From VRUE01 sp040901495 (GTDB lineage Bacteria > Actinomycetota > Thermoleophilia > Solirubrobacterales > 70-9), in contig JBBDYO010000047.1 in NCBI GenBank assembly GCA_040901495.1, positions 1-64,000 on the forward strand: DNA of 64,000 nucleotides. Direction: 5' to 3'. Shown here one piece after another: positions 24,968 through 33,988 of the stretch. Within the stretch, counting starts at the first letter, position 1; each line of letters starts with the position of its first letter. Below the pieces are notes generated by a model, which was not told the DNA's origin, did not search any database, and saw only the letters and a program-made list of their open reading frames with translations. The translations under genes and the position numbers were made by a program.

Positions 24968-25885
24968 TCAGGCGGGTTGCTTGACCTTCGGAGCCTTGTC
25001 GGCGCGGGTGGCATTGGCGACGATCTCGTCGACGAAGGTCGGCCAAAGGGCCTTGGGGAAGTCGTGGCCCATGCCGTCGATCACGCGCAGGTGGGCGCCG
25101 GGGATGGCCCTCGCGGTGGCGCGACCGGCGACGGGGCGGATCAAGGGGTCGCTGGCGCCATGGATGACCGCGGTCGGGACTCGCAGCTGGCGCAACGCCT
25201 GGGTGCGGTCGCCGGAAGCGCTGACCGCGTGCAGCTGGCGGCTGATGCCGGCCCGGTCATGGGAGCGGTCATAGGAGATGCCCGCCAGCTTGCGAAAGCG
25301 CTCCTCGTCCATCGGGTAACCGGGCGAGCCGATGGCGCGGAAGGTCTTCACCGCCTGATCGATTGCCGCATCGCGTCCCTTGACGGGGCGGGCGAGCAGA
25401 GCTCCGAACGCCTTCCAGGTTGGCACCCCAAGCCAGCGGTTGCCGGTGCTCGACATCATCGAGACCAGCGACCGCACGCGCTCGGGTCGGCGGATCGCAA
25501 CCGTCTGCCCGATCATCCCACCCATCGAGGCACCGACCAGATGCGCCGCGTCAATCTTCAGATGGTCCATCAGGCCGGTCGTGTCATCCGCCATGTCACG
25601 CAGCAGGTAGGGAGCCGTGCGGCGGCGACCCAACACCATGTCGGTTCGCTTCGGCAGGCCGGCCGACTCGATCTTGGTCGAGTGGCCGATGTCGCGGTTG
25701 TCGAAACGGACCACGCGAAAGCCGTGCTCGGCCAGCATCGCGCAGAAGGGCTCCTGCCAGGCCACCATCTGGGTCGCGAGGCCCATGATCAACAGGATCG
25801 CCTCGCCATCCGGATCGCCCATTTCCTGGTAGGCGATCTCGATTCCGTTGGCGGGTGCGAGGCGCTCCTCGCTGAGTCCCAGCAT
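24968..25885 (-). CDS. alpha/beta hydrolase
   Basis: 305 residues of alpha/beta-hydrolase fold. The oxyanion region is LLIMGLATQMVAW, the nucleophile elbow is VGASMGGMIG (Ser at about 120), the probable acid is in VIHGASDPLIRPV, and the catalytic His is in IDGMGHDFP near 280. The NGIEIAYQEMGDPDG start is typical of esterase/epoxide hydrolase-like members. Substrate unknown. It is convergent with the LAGLIDADG-like gene, six bases away. The C-terminus is Lys-rich. Confidence 0.87.
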   Translation of the reverse strand: MLGLSEERLAPANGIEIAYQEMGDPDGEAILLIMGLATQMVAWQEPFCAMLAEHGFRVVRFDNRDIGHSTKIESAGLPKRTDMVLGRRRTAPYLLRDMADDTTGLMDHLKIDAAHLVGASMGGMIGQTVAIRRPERVRSLVSMMSSTGNRWLGVPTWKAFGALLARPVKGRDAAIDQAVKTFRAIGSPGYPMDEERFRKLAGISYDRSHDRAGISRQLHAVSASGDRTQALRQLRVPTAVIHGASDPLIRPVAGRATARAIPGAHLRVIDGMGHDFPKALWPTFVDEIVANATRADKAPKVKQPA

Positions 25886-25989
25886 CTGACGATCTTAGCC
25901 CCCACGCCGACCAGTTCTCGATGCGCATCGCGATTGGGGCTATTTCCATAGCGTGATGCGCGCGAAAGCCGAACGGCTAAGTTGGGCGA

Positions 25990-27099
25990 GTGCGCACCGC
26001 GATCGTCTCCGACCTGCACCTGGGCAGCGCCTTCGGCGAGGACCTACTGCGCGACGCCGGCATCCGCCGAGTGCTCTTGGAGGAGATCGGGACGGCCGAC
26101 CGGGTCGTCCTGCTTGGCGACGTGCTCGAGCTGCGCGAACTGCAGCTCATAACGGTGCTGGAGAGCAGCCAACCTTTCTTCGAGGAGTTGGGTGAGGCGA
26201 TGGCGGGCCGCCAAGTCGTGCTCGTCCCCGGAAATCACGATTACCGACTCGCCGAGCCACTGCTCGAAGAGACCGCGCTCGCGGAGCAGCCACTCGGCCT
26301 GGAGCAACGCGCCCCCGCCTCCACCGATCCTGCCTCCCGGATCGCGAGCTGGCTGGGCAGCGCCGAGCTGGAGATCGCCTACCCCGGGGTCTGGCTGCGC
26401 GACGACGTCTACGCGACCCACGGTCACTACATGGACTGCCATATGAGCCTGCCCCGGATCGAGTGCATAGCGGCGGCGGCGATGATGCGCCGCTTTGGGG
26501 CATTGCCCAACCCCGCTACCCCCGCCGACTACGAGCGGGTCCTGCGGCCGATCTACGGGTTCTCCTTCTCGCTCGCCCAATCTGGCTCGGCGCGGGAGGC
26601 GACCCGCCCCTCCGAGCGCGCCTGGCGCGCGATCTCCAGCAACGGCGCGCGCGGCAGTCGTGCGCGGCGCGCGGCGCTGGGGGCCGCCGTCAAGGCTGGG
26701 ATTCCAGCCACCATCTGGAGCATCAACCGACTGCTCCGCGCCGGCTTCAGCGCCGACCTCTCCCCCACTTCAATCACCGGCAGCGGCATCTCCGGCGCCA
26801 CCCAGATGAGCGAGCGACTGGACATCCAGGCCGCCCATGTGATCACCGGCCACACTCACCGGGCGGGGCCGACGAGCAAGGACGGCGAGTGGGCGCTGCC
26901 CGGTGGTGGCCGCCTCCACAACACCGGCAGCTGGATCTTCGCCTCCGCCTTTCACCACCCGGGGACCCCTCCCGGCCCCTACTGGCCGGGAACCGTGACC
27001 TGGATCGAGGGCGACGCACCGCCCCGACGAGTACGGCTTCTAACCGAGAGCTCGCGGGAGGAACTGAAGGCCATGGTCACCCGTCATATAGCGAGGTAG
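25990..27099 (+). CDS. calcineurin-like metallophosphoesterase
   Basis: 369 residues from a GTG at 25990. Metal-binding motifs are in order: IVSDLHLG (DxH, residues 8-10), LLGDVLEL (GDxxE variant of GDxxD), PGNHDYRL (GNHD), then a conserved His in ATHGHYMD, and ITGHTHRAG (GHxH). Unlike compact phosphodiesterases it has an insertion of about 120 residues between the HGHYMD and GHTHR motifs with helical, basic character. Substrate unknown (UDP-diacylglucosamine hydrolase-like and nucleotide phosphodiesterase are both possible). Probably cytoplasmic. Confidence 0.88.
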   Translation: MRTAIVSDLHLGSAFGEDLLRDAGIRRVLLEEIGTADRVVLLGDVLELRELQLITVLESSQPFFEELGEAMAGRQVVLVPGNHDYRLAEPLLEETALAEQPLGLEQRAPASTDPASRIASWLGSAELEIAYPGVWLRDDVYATHGHYMDCHMSLPRIECIAAAAMMRRFGALPNPATPADYERVLRPIYGFSFSLAQSGSAREATRPSERAWRAISSNGARGSRARRAALGAAVKAGIPATIWSINRLLRAGFSADLSPTSITGSGISGATQMSERLDIQAAHVITGHTHRAGPTSKDGEWALPGGGRLHNTGSWIFASAFHHPGTPPGPYWPGTVTWIEGDAPPRRVRLLTESSREELKAMVTRHIAR

Positions 27100-27103
27100 G
27101 CCC

Positions 27104-27988
27104 TCAGCTGTCCGAAAGCCACTCGGCGACGATCCGCCCGATCTCCTCGCCGGCGTCCTCCTGGAGGTAGTGACCGGCGTTCTCGATTTTCCGCGGCGGC
27201 GGGTAGCCGAGCGCCTCGGAGACCATCTCGCCTACCGAGAAGGGAAGCGCAGGGTCCGAGTCGGCCCAGAGCACCAGGGTCGGGCGCTCGTCCTCACGCA
27301 GCGCCACCGCCAGACGCTGGCCCTCGGCCGCGCCCGGCATGTCGGGCTCGGTCGGCAGGATCAGCGGGAAGGCACGCGCGCCCGCCTTCGACTCGGGATT
27401 GGGGAAAGGCGCGTCGTAGGCGGCAATGACGTCATCTCCGGGGTCGTTCTTGCAGCCGGCCTTGACCAGGAAGCCGGTTGGCACATCCTCGTTGCTGCGC
27501 ACGAAGTCGCGGAATTTGAGCCAGGTGTCGCTCATCTTCTGATAGCCGGTGAAGGGGCCGGTGTCCATGATCACGATCCGGTTGAAGCGCTCGGGATGCT
27601 CGACCGCGAGCCGCAGTCCGATCGGCCCGCCCCAGTCGTGGACGACGGCGGTCGCATCGCGCACGTCCAGCTCCTCGAGCAGCGCTGCCATCAATTCGAC
27701 GTGGCGGTCATAGGTGTACCAATCGAGGTCGGTTGGCTTGTCGGAGCGGCCGAAGCCGGCGAAGTCGGGCGCGATGCAGCGGTAGCCGGCATCGCGAACC
27801 GGCGGGATCACCTTGCGCCAGAGGAACGACCAGGTCGGCTCTCCGTGGAAGAAGACAACCGGCTTGCCCTCCCCCTCGTCGAGATAGGCGAGCCGTAGTC
27901 CGTCTATCTCCCGGTAGCTCGACTCGAAGGGAAAGTCGGGCAGCCCCTGCAACTGCTCGTCCGGCGTTCTCATGACATCGGCGCTCAC
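27104..27988 (-). CDS. haloalkane dehalogenase-like alpha/beta hydrolase
   Basis: 294 residues matching the haloalkane dehalogenase subfamily. The FHGEPTWSFLWRKVIP oxyanion/cap region provides a position equivalent to the halide-binding residue of DhlA-type enzymes. The nucleophile is Asp118 in VVHDWGGPIG, with the adjacent Trp119 as first halide-stabilising residue. The acid is in LVLWADSDPALP and the His in ENAGHYLQED. Asp as nucleophile separates it from serine hydrolases. Epoxide hydrolases share the Asp but usually differ in the Trp and cap tyrosines, so some doubt remains. It would hydrolyse carbon-halogen bonds to alcohols. Confidence 0.8.
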   Translation of the reverse strand: MSADVMRTPDEQLQGLPDFPFESSYREIDGLRLAYLDEGEGKPVVFFHGEPTWSFLWRKVIPPVRDAGYRCIAPDFAGFGRSDKPTDLDWYTYDRHVELMAALLEELDVRDATAVVHDWGGPIGLRLAVEHPERFNRIVIMDTGPFTGYQKMSDTWLKFRDFVRSNEDVPTGFLVKAGCKNDPGDDVIAAYDAPFPNPESKAGARAFPLILPTEPDMPGAAEGQRLAVALREDERPTLVLWADSDPALPFSVGEMVSEALGYPPPRKIENAGHYLQEDAGEEIGRIVAEWLSDS

Positions 27989-28043
27989 GGCGCGAGTCTA
28001 TCCGCGACGCATCAGTGCAGTCGAAACCGTTTCAACTTCATTC

Positions 28044-28112
28044 TTGACATTCCTGATGAACATTGTGTTAGGGTGCCCGCCTCTTTTAGAACCAAGTTAG
28101 TCAAGAAACTAA
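28044..28112 (+). promoter_or_regulatory. promoter and candidate operator of the sulfate transport operon
   Basis: TTGACA (28044-28049) is a good -35. TGTTAG (28066-28071) after a 16-base spacer is a fair -10. Downstream lies TTAGT-CAAGAA-ACTAA (28097-28112), a short inverted repeat. The 10-mer TCAAGAAACT inside it (28101-28110) occurs again at 33739-33748 beside a longer palindrome. The arrangement fits repression of sulfate uptake by an unknown regulator. Confidence 0.5.
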
Positions 28113-28141
28113 GCAACTCAAGAAAGAAGGGGAGCACCCCA

Positions 28142-29170
28142 ATGCCAAACGCCCGTGAGAAAACCCGGTGGAGCAACGTGAGCGTCGGCCTCATGGCCGC
28201 CCTCCTCGTCCTCGCCTTTGCAGCTGTGGGAATCGGCTGCGGCTCCTCCGACTCGACGAGCGGTGGCAAGCTCGACATCGTCGGCTACTCCACCCCGGAG
28301 GCCGTCTATGAGGAAGCGCTCGAGCCCGGCTTCGAAGCTACCCCTGAGGGCGCTGACGTCAGCTTCAGCAACTCCTTCGGCGCCTCTGGCGACCAGAGCC
28401 GCGCGGTCGAGGCCGGCCAGCCTGCCTCGGTCATCCACTTCGCCCAGGGCGGCGACATGATCCGCCTGGTCGAATCCGGCCAGGTCGCAGCCGACTGGGA
28501 CAAGCAGCAGTACGACGGCATCGCCCAGGACTCGGTGATGGTGCTGACGGTCCGCAAGGGCAACCCCGAGGGCCTCGAGTCGATCGACGACCTGCTCACC
28601 GAGGACGTCGAGATCATCACCCCCAACCCGTTCAGCTCCGGAGCCGCCCGCTGGAACATCATGGCGATCTACGGCTCGCAGCTGCACCAGGGCAAATCCG
28701 AGCAGGAGGCGCTCGACGCGGTCAAGACCGTGCTTGAGAAGACAGTGGTCCAGCCGGGCAGCGCCCGCGACGCGCTTGCCGCCTTCACCCAGGGCGAGGG
28801 CGACGTGCTCCTCGGCTACGAGAACGAGGCGATCAAGGCCCAAACCGAGGGCGAGGACGTCGATTACGTGATCCCGCCGAGCACGATCCTGATCGAGACT
28901 CCGATCGCGGTCACCAAAGACGCTCCGGAGTCCGCGCAGAAGTTCCTCGACTACATCTGGTCGGACGCCGGCCAGGAACTCTGGGCTGAGAACGGCTACC
29001 GGCCGGTCAACCCGAAACTGGTCGACGAGAAGCAGTTCCCGACCCCCGAGGACCTGTTCACGATCGACGAGTTCGGCGGCTGGGCAACGGTCAACGACGA
29101 GTTCTTCGACGACGAAACCGGCTCGGTAGCCGAGATCGAGAAGGAACTCGGAGTCTCCACCAGCGGCTGA
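28142..29170 (+). CDS. sbp: sulfate ABC transporter substrate-binding lipoprotein
   Basis: 342 residues from the ATG at 28142 with AAGGGGAG upstream. A lipobox-like AVGIGC follows the hydrophobic signal, so it is probably a membrane-anchored lipoprotein. The family pattern of CysP/Sbp is clear: LDIVGYSTPEAVYEEA, then FSNSFGASGDQSRAVEAGQPA, then ITPNPFSSGAARWNIMAIYG, then AENGYRPVNPKL. It delivers sulfate or thiosulfate to the CysTW permease. It is the first gene of a four-gene operon; its TGA overlaps the CysT ATG by one base. Confidence 0.93.
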   Translation: MPNAREKTRWSNVSVGLMAALLVLAFAAVGIGCGSSDSTSGGKLDIVGYSTPEAVYEEALEPGFEATPEGADVSFSNSFGASGDQSRAVEAGQPASVIHFAQGGDMIRLVESGQVAADWDKQQYDGIAQDSVMVLTVRKGNPEGLESIDDLLTEDVEIITPNPFSSGAARWNIMAIYGSQLHQGKSEQEALDAVKTVLEKTVVQPGSARDALAAFTQGEGDVLLGYENEAIKAQTEGEDVDYVIPPSTILIETPIAVTKDAPESAQKFLDYIWSDAGQELWAENGYRPVNPKLVDEKQFPTPEDLFTIDEFGGWATVNDEFFDDETGSVAEIEKELGVSTSG

Positions 29171-30075
29171 TGGACGCTCACCCGGCAAACATTCCCCCAT
29201 CCACAGCACCCCGGGCGGGCATCCGCCTGCCCGGGCTCGGCGTCGGCCTCGGTCGAGGCATGGTCGTCCTCTACCTGTCCCTGATGGTGATGCTGCCGCT
29301 GGCCGCCGTGGTCGCCGAGTCGACCAGCGGTGGCTTCGGCGCCTTCTGGAACTCGGTCACCGGCGCCCAGTCGCTGGCAGCGCTGAAACTGACCGTGATC
29401 AGCTCGCTGATCGTGGTCGCGATCAACGCGGTCTTCGGCACGATCATCGCCTGGGTCCTGGTCCGCGACGAGTTCCCCGGCAAGGGCGCCGTCAACGCTC
29501 TAATCGACCTCCCCTTCGCGCTGCCGACGATCGTCGCCGGCCTGACCCTGCTGACGCTCTACGGATCCGAGAGCCCGTTCGGCCTCAACATCGCCTTCAC
29601 CAGGGTGGCGATCGTGGTCGCCCTCTGCTTCATCACCCTGCCCTTCGTCGTCCGCGCGGTGCAACCGCTGCTGATGGAGATGGACCGTGAGATGGAGGAG
29701 GCGGCGACCTCGCTCGGCGCCGGCGGCTTCACCGTCTTCCGGCGGATCATCTTCCCCAACCTGTTGCCGGGAATCGTCGCCGGTGTCCTGCTCGCCTTCG
29801 CGCGGGCGCTGGGCGAGTACGGCTCGCTGATCCTGATCTCCGGCAACCGCCCCTTCGAAACCGAGGTCTCCTCGGTCTTCATCCGCAGCCAAATCGAGAC
29901 CGGCAACGTCGCCGGCGCATCCGCGGTGTCGGTCGTGCTGCTGGCGATCTCGCTGGCGCTGCTGATCGGGGTCAGCCTCTTCGCTCGCTCCGGCGCGCAC
30001 GGTGAGAAGCGGAGCATCTTCGGACGCCTCTTCAAGCGGCTCTTTGACCGCTACGGGGGGGTGTACAACAAGTGA
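29170..30075 (+). CDS. cysT: sulfate ABC transporter permease CysT
   Basis: 301 residues with six hydrophobic helices and the binding-protein-dependent permease EAA loop EEAATSLGAGGFTVFRRIIFPNL at about 176-198. The CysT-type features IDLPFALPTIVAGLTLL and ALGEYGSLILISGNRPFETEV are present. It forms the membrane channel with CysW. The long N-terminal stretch (about 25 residues of Pro/Gly-rich sequence) precedes helix 1. It overlaps both the binding-protein gene (one base) and CysW (GTGA, four bases). Confidence 0.93.
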   Translation: MDAHPANIPPSTAPRAGIRLPGLGVGLGRGMVVLYLSLMVMLPLAAVVAESTSGGFGAFWNSVTGAQSLAALKLTVISSLIVVAINAVFGTIIAWVLVRDEFPGKGAVNALIDLPFALPTIVAGLTLLTLYGSESPFGLNIAFTRVAIVVALCFITLPFVVRAVQPLLMEMDREMEEAATSLGAGGFTVFRRIIFPNLLPGIVAGVLLAFARALGEYGSLILISGNRPFETEVSSVFIRSQIETGNVAGASAVSVVLLAISLALLIGVSLFARSGAHGEKRSIFGRLFKRLFDRYGGVYNK

Positions 30076-30947
30076 CCCCCGCCAAGCCCGCCAAATGGGG
30101 CCTTCGCACCCTCGCCTTCGGCTACCTGGGCCTGCTTCTGCTGGCCCCGGTGGGAATGATCTTCTACAAGACCTTCGAGCACGGCCTCGGGCCGCCGATC
30201 GAAGCGATGACCTCGCCCGACGCCATTCACGCGATCTGGCTGACGCTGCTGATGGTCGCGGTCGCGGTACCGCTGAACACGATCTTCGGGGTCGTCTGCG
30301 CGCTGCTGCTCGTCCGCCACAAGTGGAAGGGCAACGCGGTGCTCGACGGGATCATCAACCTCCCCTTCGCGATCTCCCCGATCGTCGTCGGCCTGGCGCT
30401 GTTCCTGCTCTACGGAAACGACGGCTGGTTCGGGCCGACGCTGAGCGAATGGGGCATCCAGGTCCTCTTCTCAACCCCGGGGATGATCCTCGCCAGCGTC
30501 TTCGTCTCGCTGCCATTCGTCGTCCGCGAGGTGGTCCCGGTCCTGCAGGAGATCGGCACCGAGCAGGAGCAGGCGGCCTCCACCCTGGGCGCCAACGGCT
30601 GGCAGACCTTCTGGCGAGTCACCCTGCCGGCGATCCGCTGGGGGGTCGCCTACGGAGTCGTGCTGACCACCGCCCGCGTGCTGGGCGAGTTCGGCGCGGT
30701 GACGATCGTCTCCGGCTCGATCTCGGGCGAGACCGAGACGCTGCCGCTGTTCGTCGCTAAGGCCTTCGAGCAGTTCAACGAGGAAGCCGCCTACGCCGGC
30801 GCGATCGTCCTCGCCCTGCTCGCTCTGACCACCCTGCTGCTGATGAGCATCGGCGGCCGCAAAACGAAGGCCCAGTCCAGCGGGCCGATCCCGATCACGG
30901 GTGACGTCCCAATCTCAACGTCCAAATCAAAGGAGGAGGGTTCCTGA
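30072..30947 (+). CDS. cysW: sulfate ABC transporter permease CysW
   Basis: 291 residues from a GTG at 30072 overlapping the CysT stop by four bases. It has six membrane helices, the EAA loop EQAASTLGANGWQTFWRVTLPAI, and the CysW-type segment ARVLGEFGAVTIVSGSISGETETLPLF. It pairs with CysT. The C-terminal tail (about 30 residues) is hydrophilic. An AAAGGAGGAGGG ribosome site for CysA lies in its last codons, and its TGA overlaps the CysA ATG. Confidence 0.93.
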   Translation: MTPAKPAKWGLRTLAFGYLGLLLLAPVGMIFYKTFEHGLGPPIEAMTSPDAIHAIWLTLLMVAVAVPLNTIFGVVCALLLVRHKWKGNAVLDGIINLPFAISPIVVGLALFLLYGNDGWFGPTLSEWGIQVLFSTPGMILASVFVSLPFVVREVVPVLQEIGTEQEQAASTLGANGWQTFWRVTLPAIRWGVAYGVVLTTARVLGEFGAVTIVSGSISGETETLPLFVAKAFEQFNEEAAYAGAIVLALLALTTLLLMSIGGRKTKAQSSGPIPITGDVPISTSKSKEEGS

Positions 30948-31990
30948 TGGGAATCGCAGTCGAGGGAGCGCGCAAGCGCTTCGGTGACTTTCAGGCTCTT
31001 GACGATGTTTCGATAAACGTGCCCGACGGCTCGCTGACGGCGCTGCTCGGGCCCAGCGGCAGCGGCAAGTCGACGCTGCTGCGGGCGATCGCCGGGCTGG
31101 AGACGCTCGATGCCGGCCAGGTTGTGATCAACGGCGCCGATGCGACGGCGACGCCGGCGCAGAAGCGCGAGGTCGGCTTCGTCTTCCAGCACTACGCGGC
31201 CTTCAAGCACATGACGGTGTTCGGGAACGTCGCCTTCGGGCTGAAGATCCGCAAGTGGGAGAAGGCCAAGATCAGCGACCGGGTGCACGAGCTGCTGCGC
31301 CTGGTCCAGCTCGACGGCCTCGCCGAGCGCTACCCCGACCAGCTCTCCGGCGGCCAGCGCCAGCGCATGGCCCTGGCCAGGGCGCTGGCGGTCGAGCCGC
31401 AGGTCCTCCTGCTCGATGAGCCGTTCGGGGCGCTTGACGCGAAGGTCCGCAAGGACCTGCGCACCTGGCTGCGCCGCCTCCACGACGAGATGCACGTGAC
31501 GACGATCTTCGTCACCCACGACCAGGAGGAGGCGATGGACGTCGCCGAGCAGCTGGTCGTGATGAACGAAGGCCGGGTCGAGCAGTCGGGGACCGCCGAC
31601 GACCTCTATGACCATCCCGCCAACGAGTTCGTGATGAGCTTCGTCGGCGAGGTCAACCGGCTCGGCGAGCACTTCGTCCGGCCGCACGACATGGAGGTCG
31701 TGCTCGATGCCGACGAGCGGACCGAGGAGGCGATGGTCCAGCGGATCGTCGCGCTCGGCTTCGAGATCCGGGTCGAGTTCGTGCTCGGCGACGGCACCGA
31801 GGTATGGGCCCAGCTGACCCGTAGCGAGCTCCAGAAGCTGGAGTTGCGCGAGGGCCAGATCGTCTACCTGCGGCCCGGGCAAATCAAGAGCTTCAGCGGT
31901 GATGCGCCATCGCCTAACGGCCGCGGGGCCTCGACTCCCCGCGACCCAGAGGGCGATGACGACGTGGAGGTTTCCTCCGCAGCCGCCTGA
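30947..31990 (+). CDS. cysA: sulfate ABC transporter ATP-binding protein CysA
   Basis: 347 residues. Walker A GPSGSGKST, Q loop FVFQHYAAFKHMT, signature LSGGQRQRMALARAL, Walker B VLLLDEPFGALDAKVR and His switch VTHDQEEA. The C-terminal regulatory part has EVNRLGEHFVRPHDMEV followed by a TOBE-like region. QHYALF-type residues (here QHYAAFKHMT) are characteristic of CysA. The last gene of the operon, it ends in an acidic, Ser-rich tail. A strong hairpin 10 bases after the stop terminates transcription. Confidence 0.95.
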   Translation: MGIAVEGARKRFGDFQALDDVSINVPDGSLTALLGPSGSGKSTLLRAIAGLETLDAGQVVINGADATATPAQKREVGFVFQHYAAFKHMTVFGNVAFGLKIRKWEKAKISDRVHELLRLVQLDGLAERYPDQLSGGQRQRMALARALAVEPQVLLLDEPFGALDAKVRKDLRTWLRRLHDEMHVTTIFVTHDQEEAMDVAEQLVVMNEGRVEQSGTADDLYDHPANEFVMSFVGEVNRLGEHFVRPHDMEVVLDADERTEEAMVQRIVALGFEIRVEFVLGDGTEVWAQLTRSELQKLELREGQIVYLRPGQIKSFSGDAPSPNGRGASTPRDPEGDDDVEVSSAAA

Positions 31991-32000
31991 AGGGGCGACA

Positions 32001-32039
32001 GGGGTGGGGCGCCCTTTTGCCGGGTGGCGCCCCGCCCCA
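32001..32039. terminator. bidirectional hairpin between cysA and the PhoD-like gene
   Basis: GGGGTGGGGCGCC and GGCGCCCCGCCCC form arms of 13 bases with one mismatch; pairing can extend outward. The loop contains CTTTTGCCGGGT. There is no long U-run after it, so it may work bidirectionally between the convergent genes ending at 31990 and 32048. Confidence 0.6.
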
Positions 32040-32047
32040 CCTCGCCC

Positions 32048-33691
32048 TCAAGCGATGCGGCGCTCGAAGGTCTTTTCGAGCGAGACCTCGTCCTCCTCGC
32101 CGGCGATCGTCTTGTCCAGCCGCACCGTCGCCGTTCGGCCATTGAGGTGCACGGTTCCGACCTGGTTGTCGAAGTACGGCCCCTCCAGTAGGCGCCAGCG
32201 GATGCCAGGGTCCGGAACGCCCGCGACTTTGGCCAGCGAACGCGTCAACGCTTTGAAGGGAGCGGAGAAGCCAATTCGGATCGCCTTGCGCTCGCGCTCG
32301 TCGAGCGGGTTTCGATAGGGCGAACAGACCGCCTGTACAACTGGGCTCTTCACTCCCGCGCCTTGCTTGAAGGCGACATCGCAAAGGTAGGCATGATGCA
32401 CGTCGCCGGAGAGAATCACGATCGACGCCGGCGGCTTCCCACGCTTGCCCGAGCCCACCTCTTCCAACAGCTTGCGGAATCGCTGGAAGGAGAACTGGAA
32501 GGCCGCCCAGTGGTCAAAGTCACCGAGGCGGCGCAGCTTCTCGCTGCCCCGAGCCAGCAGGCCTCCCCAGGCGCCATCGCAGAGTCGCTCGTTCCAGGCC
32601 TCTAGATAGTGGAAGCCAGGAGAGAGAAGGTAGGGAACCGTGGTGGCGATCAGCAGGTGATCGAAGTCACCGCTGGCGTGGTCGACGATCCAGTCCCAGA
32701 CATCGTCGTCGAACATCGAACGTCGGTCCTCGGTCAGGACGCGGGCAGCGCGTGAGTCCAGGAACACGACACGCACCCCGTCGATGTCGCGGCAGAAGCT
32801 CCAGCGGGTTCCCGCCGCGGTGGAATCGATGCTCCTCGCCCACTCGCGCAGCACGCTGGTCGCATCGGGATTTCCCCGCACTCGCAGATAGACATCGTTC
32901 TCGTCCAGCTCGCGCGGTGAGAGGTTTCCGAGGTGCTGGTAGATCCAGTAGCTCATGATGCCGCCGATAGCGCGCTCGTGCCACCAGTCTTTCTTTTCCA
33001 TCTCCTCATGCCAAGAGCGGGAGATGTTCCAGTCGTCGCTCATGTCGTGGTCGTCCCAAACCATTGAGGTGGAGACCGTGGAGAAGAGCCAGCGAATCAG
33101 CTTGTCCTCCCAGGCCTCTCCGTAAAGCCAGGTGTACTCCTCAAAGTCGATGACCTCCTCCCCCGGTGGCCTGCTGGTGTCGCGCCGGGCGCGGATCCGC
33201 TCACGCGCCGCGGGCGATCCCTCATCGACGTAGACCTGGTCGCCAAGCAGGAGGAGCAACTCCGGCCACTCGTCACGCTCAGCGCGAATCATCTGGCGCG
33301 CAAGGACGTAGAGCGCGTCGAGCTCGTGGCCGTCTTCGTGGCTGTCCTTGCTCTTCGTATAGGGCTCCTCGTGTGGCAGCGCGACTCGACAGGACCCGAA
33401 GCAGATGTCGAGCGGCTTGTCCTTAGCGAAGGGTCTGATTACGCTCGGAGGCAGGTCATCTGACGATCGCGGCCAGCAGGGCTCGCCGTCAAGCGCGACC
33501 TCGTACTCATAGAAGCCCCCCGGCTCGAGGCCCTCGACCCGAACCAGCGCGTAGTGATGCCCTTCGACGCCGAAGGTCGGCTCACGGTGACCAAGGATCT
33601 CCACCTCGCACGGCCCACTCGTCTCCACCCAGATCGTCGCCTCGGTTCCCGAGACATAGCGCAGCGCTGGACCCAGAAGAAGCTTGGCCAT
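32048..33691 (-). CDS. PhoD-like alkaline phosphatase/metallophosphatase
   Basis: 547 residues of the PhoD-like family. The N-terminal Ig-like domain (TEATIWVETSGPCEVEIL) is followed by the metal-binding region: CFGSCR, LLLGDQVYVDE, VWDDHDMSDDWN, FLDSRAARVL, and VILSGDVHHAY (GDxHH). There is no Tat or Sec signal with this start, unlike secreted PhoD, so a cytoplasmic or phosphodiesterase-type role is likely. Length fits the cytoplasmic subgroup found in actinobacteria. It is divergent from a small ORF, with an operator-like palindrome between them. Confidence 0.87.
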   Translation of the reverse strand: MAKLLLGPALRYVSGTEATIWVETSGPCEVEILGHREPTFGVEGHHYALVRVEGLEPGGFYEYEVALDGEPCWPRSSDDLPPSVIRPFAKDKPLDICFGSCRVALPHEEPYTKSKDSHEDGHELDALYVLARQMIRAERDEWPELLLLLGDQVYVDEGSPAARERIRARRDTSRPPGEEVIDFEEYTWLYGEAWEDKLIRWLFSTVSTSMVWDDHDMSDDWNISRSWHEEMEKKDWWHERAIGGIMSYWIYQHLGNLSPRELDENDVYLRVRGNPDATSVLREWARSIDSTAAGTRWSFCRDIDGVRVVFLDSRAARVLTEDRRSMFDDDVWDWIVDHASGDFDHLLIATTVPYLLSPGFHYLEAWNERLCDGAWGGLLARGSEKLRRLGDFDHWAAFQFSFQRFRKLLEEVGSGKRGKPPASIVILSGDVHHAYLCDVAFKQGAGVKSPVVQAVCSPYRNPLDERERKAIRIGFSAPFKALTRSLAKVAGVPDPGIRWRLLEGPYFDNQVGTVHLNGRTATVRLDKTIAGEEDEVSLEKTFERRIA

Positions 33692-33722
33692 ATCGCATCC
33701 CTTCCCACTTCCCTCTTTTGTA

Positions 33723-33745
33723 TTCTTGAGTTATATACTCAAGAA
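33723..33745. promoter_or_regulatory. perfect operator-like palindrome upstream of the PhoD-like gene
   Basis: TTCTTGAGT-TATAT-ACTCAAGAA has perfect nine-base arms and a five-base AT spacer. It is continuous with AACT to give TCAAGAAACT, the 10-mer also present upstream of the sulfate-binding protein gene. It is placed 32 bases upstream of the PhoD-like start on one side and 23 bases before a small ORF on the other, so it could control either or both. Confidence 0.55.
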
Positions 33746-33767
33746 ACTCAGGAAGGAGGCTCGCGGA

Positions 33768-33968
33768 ATGACTTCCAGGATCACCACAAGATTCACTTCG
33801 AGAGGCAGGCTTGCCGGTTTGGTTCGAGACGAGGCTCCGGCCGGGACCGGCCAGAATCGCGCCGGCCGCGCCGCGCGCCGGGATGCTGGCCAAGCCAGCG
33901 CAGATGAGGCGCTCTATTACCGGGCCCGCTTGATACTTGGCGATTCCATCCCCCGCCCCGACCGCTGA
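33768..33968 (+). CDS. small basic protein, hypothetical
   Basis: A 66-codon frame with an ATG at 33768, an AAGGAGG ribosome site nine bases upstream and the operator-like palindrome just before. The product is rich in Arg, Thr and Ala, with no recognisable domain (begins MTSRITTRFTSRGRLAGLVR). The signals at its start are better than expected by chance, but the codon content is not decisive. Confidence 0.4.
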   Translation: MTSRITTRFTSRGRLAGLVRDEAPAGTGQNRAGRAARRDAGQASADEALYYRARLILGDSIPRPDR

Positions 33969-33988
33969 GGCCAGGATGACTGATCCAA

